Shown here piece after piece: positions 62,701 through 64,000 of a stretch of 64,000 nt of DNA. Within the stretch, counting starts at the first letter, position 1, and the number at the start of each line of letters is the position of its first letter. Source of the DNA: Xanthomonas theicola (GTDB taxonomy: Bacteria; Pseudomonadota; Gammaproteobacteria; Xanthomonadales; Xanthomonadaceae); assembly GCF_014236795.1 (NCBI RefSeq), contig NZ_CP049017.1, forward strand, positions 3,822,001 through 3,886,000, in the 5' to 3' direction. The notes under the pieces were generated by a model, which saw nothing but the letters and a program-made list of their open reading frames with translations, was not told where the DNA came from and did not search any database. A program made the position numbers and the translations under genes.

Positions 62701-63543
62701 GCTGCTGGCCGCGAACTGCCAGGTGGGATCGGTGCGGCCGGTGAACACCAGCGTGGTGCGCAGCGGCGCCGGCGCGTTGCCGGCGATCGCCACTTCCATC
62801 TTGTCCAGGTTGCCGCGCGCGACCAGGCCCAGCCGCGCCGGCGTGCGCCCGCGCGCGGCCGGCAACACCGCGCTGGCGGTGAGATCGGCCTTGTAGTCCT
62901 GTGCCGGCACGTAGTCGCCATCGACACGGAAATCGCCGCGGTCGCTGGTCACGACCAACTGCCTGGCGCGGAATTCGCCGTTGGCCACTTCGATGCCGCC
63001 GCGCAGCGTGCGGATGTCGATCATCGGCTGCTGCGCCTGGGTGATGCGCAGCCCGTCGATGGCGATGCGATCGGCCTGCAGCGCCAGCGGCACCTGGATC
63101 TGCGGCAGCGATTGCGGCCAGCTCGGCAGTTCGAACGGCTCATCGCTCTTGGCCAGGTTGAGCGTGGCGTTCTTCAACTGCAGCGCATCGAGCTGCAGCT
63201 TGCGCCCGAGCAGCGGGCGGATGTCCGGATCCAGGTAGGCGCGCTCGGCGGTGAAGTGGAGCTGGTCGTAGCGGAAATCCAGGTTGTACAGGGTCAGCGG
63301 GCCGGCCAGCGGGCCTTCGGCGCGCTCCCAGGTCAGCGAGGAACCGGCCGGCAACCGCGCCACCACCTGCGCCAGCAGCACGTCGCGCCCGGCCACCGTC
63401 TGCAGCAGCCAATACACGGCCAGCAAGGCCAGCAAGCCGAGTCCGGCGACGGTCAGCGCCGAACCCCACCAGAAGCGCTTGCGCCGGTAGAAGCGCGGGC
63501 GCGGCGGCGGCGGTGCGGGCGTGGCAGGACCGGTCGTGCTCAC
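59707..63543 (-). CDS. tamB: Translocation and assembly module protein TamB
   Basis: 1278 residues from GTG 63543, which overlaps the tamA stop as GTGA. After a proline-rich cytoplasmic start, an N-terminal transmembrane anchor (FWWGSALTVAGLGLLALLAV) precedes a very long beta-taco repeat chain spanning the periplasm. The C-terminal DUF490 (TamB) domain has VSEDVVVLDPADPEEAPSAP, KMAGFGLKGALTGAMQVRSR, GQYKAYGQDLTITRGQLTWS, and ends FGKYLSPKLYVSYGVSLIGS with KYLLGRGFDAEVESSTVENR. TamB with TamA supports lipid transport to, and autotransporter assembly in, the outer membrane. Full family length with no frame break. Confidence 0.95.
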   Translation of the reverse strand: MSTTGPATPAPPPPRPRFYRRKRFWWGSALTVAGLGLLALLAVYWLLQTVAGRDVLLAQVVARLPAGSSLTWERAEGPLAGPLTLYNLDFRYDQLHFTAERAYLDPDIRPLLGRKLQLDALQLKNATLNLAKSDEPFELPSWPQSLPQIQVPLALQADRIAIDGLRITQAQQPMIDIRTLRGGIEVANGEFRARQLVVTSDRGDFRVDGDYVPAQDYKADLTASAVLPAARGRTPARLGLVARGNLDKMEVAIAGNAPAPLRTTLVFTGRTDPTWQFAASSKALDPSLFVPPGDAAASASEPIAFDLSASGKGGDAKLQGQLAYGEQRVTLDPSNVRLDNQVLIVAPLQLRAFDGQARLRGSADFRDPDNATFRFSVNASGLKFATAPDPATPGAPAVPIELVDANLGLAGTLKQWATYGEATVSRGKDSAALHLDVRGNDRRAQLAQVQAKMPSGALDLGGEVVWVPQLSWDVKAKLAGFDPGYFAPGWDGNLSGRLTSKGKQLPAHPDGSAAGYQASVDVPRLNGKLRSRALDASGAFALQGEQGEGRLQLSLGDSRVQAQGKVGDQLDIAAQLQPLQLADLLPGAAGSLRGSVQVKGRRDAPDLIADLSGNGLKWDGYGADGISLRGRLPWRGNGGELALRGNAISAGLALQTLRVDARGAVENLQLDADTHNDMGALAFAGQLRRDGARWQGGLNTLRVAPAKGEPWQLRQPAAFAIAGSAFTLSDACLGADGGGALCVAANWPRQGMTLRGDALPLALAQPWLPPSNGRGIYLRGDLTVDGSFKPAGNAWQGSLRLASREGGLRLGDNARGELVRYEQFSFVTDFTAQHIHSKLGVGFQGDGFIDATVDTGWDAYAPLTGEIYMNMARLYWMELFSPDLVRPKGLVEGHVSLRGTRSQPSMGGDAALSGFTGELPALGLTLSEGSGRFDAQPDGSARIVASVKSGEGTLNVDGGLSWYGDSTPLQLNIRGSNVLVSNTAELRAVANPDLQFGIADKTMKLNGQVAVPSADIDLERLDRGTSVSEDVVVLDPADPEEAPSAPLEMDLRVVLGDQVKMAGFGLKGALTGAMQVRSRQGREMTATGGLDVGGQYKAYGQDLTITRGQLTWSNNVVSDPRINIRAQRKIGDVTAGIDVTGHATAPRADVWSDPSMSQSEAMSYLVLGRSLSNTSSDEADQVTAAATALSAGSGILASQLGGKLGFDDAGVSQSRALGGSVVGFGKYLSPKLYVSYGVSLIGSGSVLTLKYLLGRGFDAEVESSTVENRGSVNWRKEK

Positions 63544-64000
63544 AGGTTGGCTCCGATGTTGAGATAGAGCTGGAACTGCGAATCCGGATCGTTCAGGCCA
63601 TGCGCGATGTCCACCCGCACCGGTCCCACCGGCGAGCGCCAGCGCACGCCGACGCCGACGCCGGTGTGCCAGTCGGGGGTGTCGTCGAAGGCGCTGCCGC
63701 TGTCGACGAACACCGCGCCGCCCCACGGGCCGCCCTTGAAGTAATGCTCGTATTCGGCGCTGCCGGTGAGCACGTGCTTGGCGCCGAGCGCAAAGCGGTC
63801 CGGCTTGGCGGTGCGCGGGCCGACCTCGCGGAACGCGTAGCCGCGGATGCTGTTGTCGCCGCCGGCGAAGAAGCGCAGGCTCGGCGGCATCGCCACCAGC
63901 GCGTTGGTCCAGGTGCTGCCGGCTTCGCCGCGCAGGATCAGGCGGCTGTTGTCGCCCAGGCCCTGGAACCAGTTCAGGCGCATGTGCGCCTGGGTGAAGC
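63540..64000 (-). CDS. tamA: Outer-membrane protein TamA, C-terminal part (5' end outside window)
   Basis: 153 codons of the BamA/TamA-type beta-barrel are inside the window. Visible are RLNWFQGLGDNSRLILRGEA, the conserved lid-loop block LRFFAGGDNSIRGYAFREVG, VLTGSAEYEHYFKGGPWGGA and VDSGSAFDD, and the closing strand GVRWRSPVGPVRVDIAHGLN with FQLYLNIGANL. It is the outer-membrane partner of TamB. The stop overlaps the tamB GTG, so the two are translationally coupled. Confidence 0.93.
   Translation of the reverse strand, partial: FTQAHMRLNWFQGLGDNSRLILRGEAGSTWTNALVAMPPSLRFFAGGDNSIRGYAFREVGPRTAKPDRFALGAKHVLTGSAEYEHYFKGGPWGGAVFVDSGSAFDDTPDWHTGVGVGVRWRSPVGPVRVDIAHGLNDPDSQFQLYLNIGANL

Noticed and set aside
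59905..63567. 1220-codon plus-strand open frame opposite tamB
   Set aside because: Same reason: tamB on the minus strand is a full-length recognised protein overlapping tamA, and the plus frame is a compositional artefact.

Overview
The window is GC-rich DNA from a Xanthomonas-type gammaproteobacterium (Xanthomonadaceae). The evidence is the family content (RluE, HrpB helicase, fused indolepyruvate:ferredoxin oxidoreductase, M3 peptidase lipoprotein, TamA/TamB, NYN-LOTUS protein), the short intergenic palindromes related to GGAGCGGCTTCAGCCGCGA that are common in Xanthomonas, and an IS1478-like element present twice. The species cannot be settled from the sequence; the heavy IS load and gene decay would suit a host-adapted, IS-rich lineage.

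Region 1 (1-29.8 kb) is mostly housekeeping chromosome with small IS scars. It holds an oxidoreductase/aldo-keto reductase operon, an exported methyltransferase, rluE, an IS110/IS5 scar (3.5-4.9 kb), hrpB, a TatD nuclease, an IS481/IS4 scar (10.1-10.7 kb), and a hot-dog thioesterase. An overlapping run follows: phospholipase-D lipoprotein, YceI protein, SixA-like phosphatase and, 3 bases upstream of it, a ParA-like ATPase. After that come a Ycf46-like AAA ATPase, a TPR protein, the 1240-residue IorAB fusion, a frameshifted glycine-zipper protein, a DUF938 methyltransferase, a NYN-LOTUS protein, a divergent SDR/LysR pair, an EcsC protein and a GH43 enzyme with F5/8C and Fn3 modules.

Region 2 (29.9-38.2 kb) starts with an IS630 wrecked by an IS30. 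It continues with a frameshifted membrane-anchored Mrr-like nuclease, a hemolysin-III protein, a HigBA toxin-antitoxin pair and an operon resembling Bacillus MrfAB (DUF1998 helicase plus DEDDh exonuclease), with a 38-codon ORF wedged between by ATGA overlaps on both sides.

Region 3 (38.5-48.1 kb) is the accessory core. A visibly AT-richer gene of about 4 kb encoded a protein of roughly 1300 residues: an N-terminal half resembling the DUF6543/dermonecrotic-toxin-like family, a protein-kinase-like domain, and a C-terminal domain I do not recognise. It is split by an IS1595 element (8-bp target duplication) and an IS5-family element (TA duplication). Removing either with one duplication copy restores the reading frame exactly. 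Two frameshifts and one nonsense codon add further damage. IS5-family elements flank it (38.5 and 45.5 kb), followed by a graveyard of IS5/IS30 remnants and a short inverted-repeat-bounded segment.

Region 4 (48.1-64 kb) returns to chromosome: arfB, a PlsC-like acyltransferase, an M3 peptidase lipoprotein, an alpha/beta hydrolase, and the tamA-tamB pair at the right edge. Between these lie decaying genes (HipA-like, DUF1615 lipoprotein, LysR next to an NQO-like reductase) and another nested insertion, a second IS1478-like copy inside the terminal repeat of a different IS5-family element. No tRNA, rRNA or CRISPR array was seen.

The many single-base frameshifts coexist with long intact genes, so decay is plausible. 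The G14 and C13 homopolymers nevertheless mean read-level verification matters before any frameshift is taken as real.
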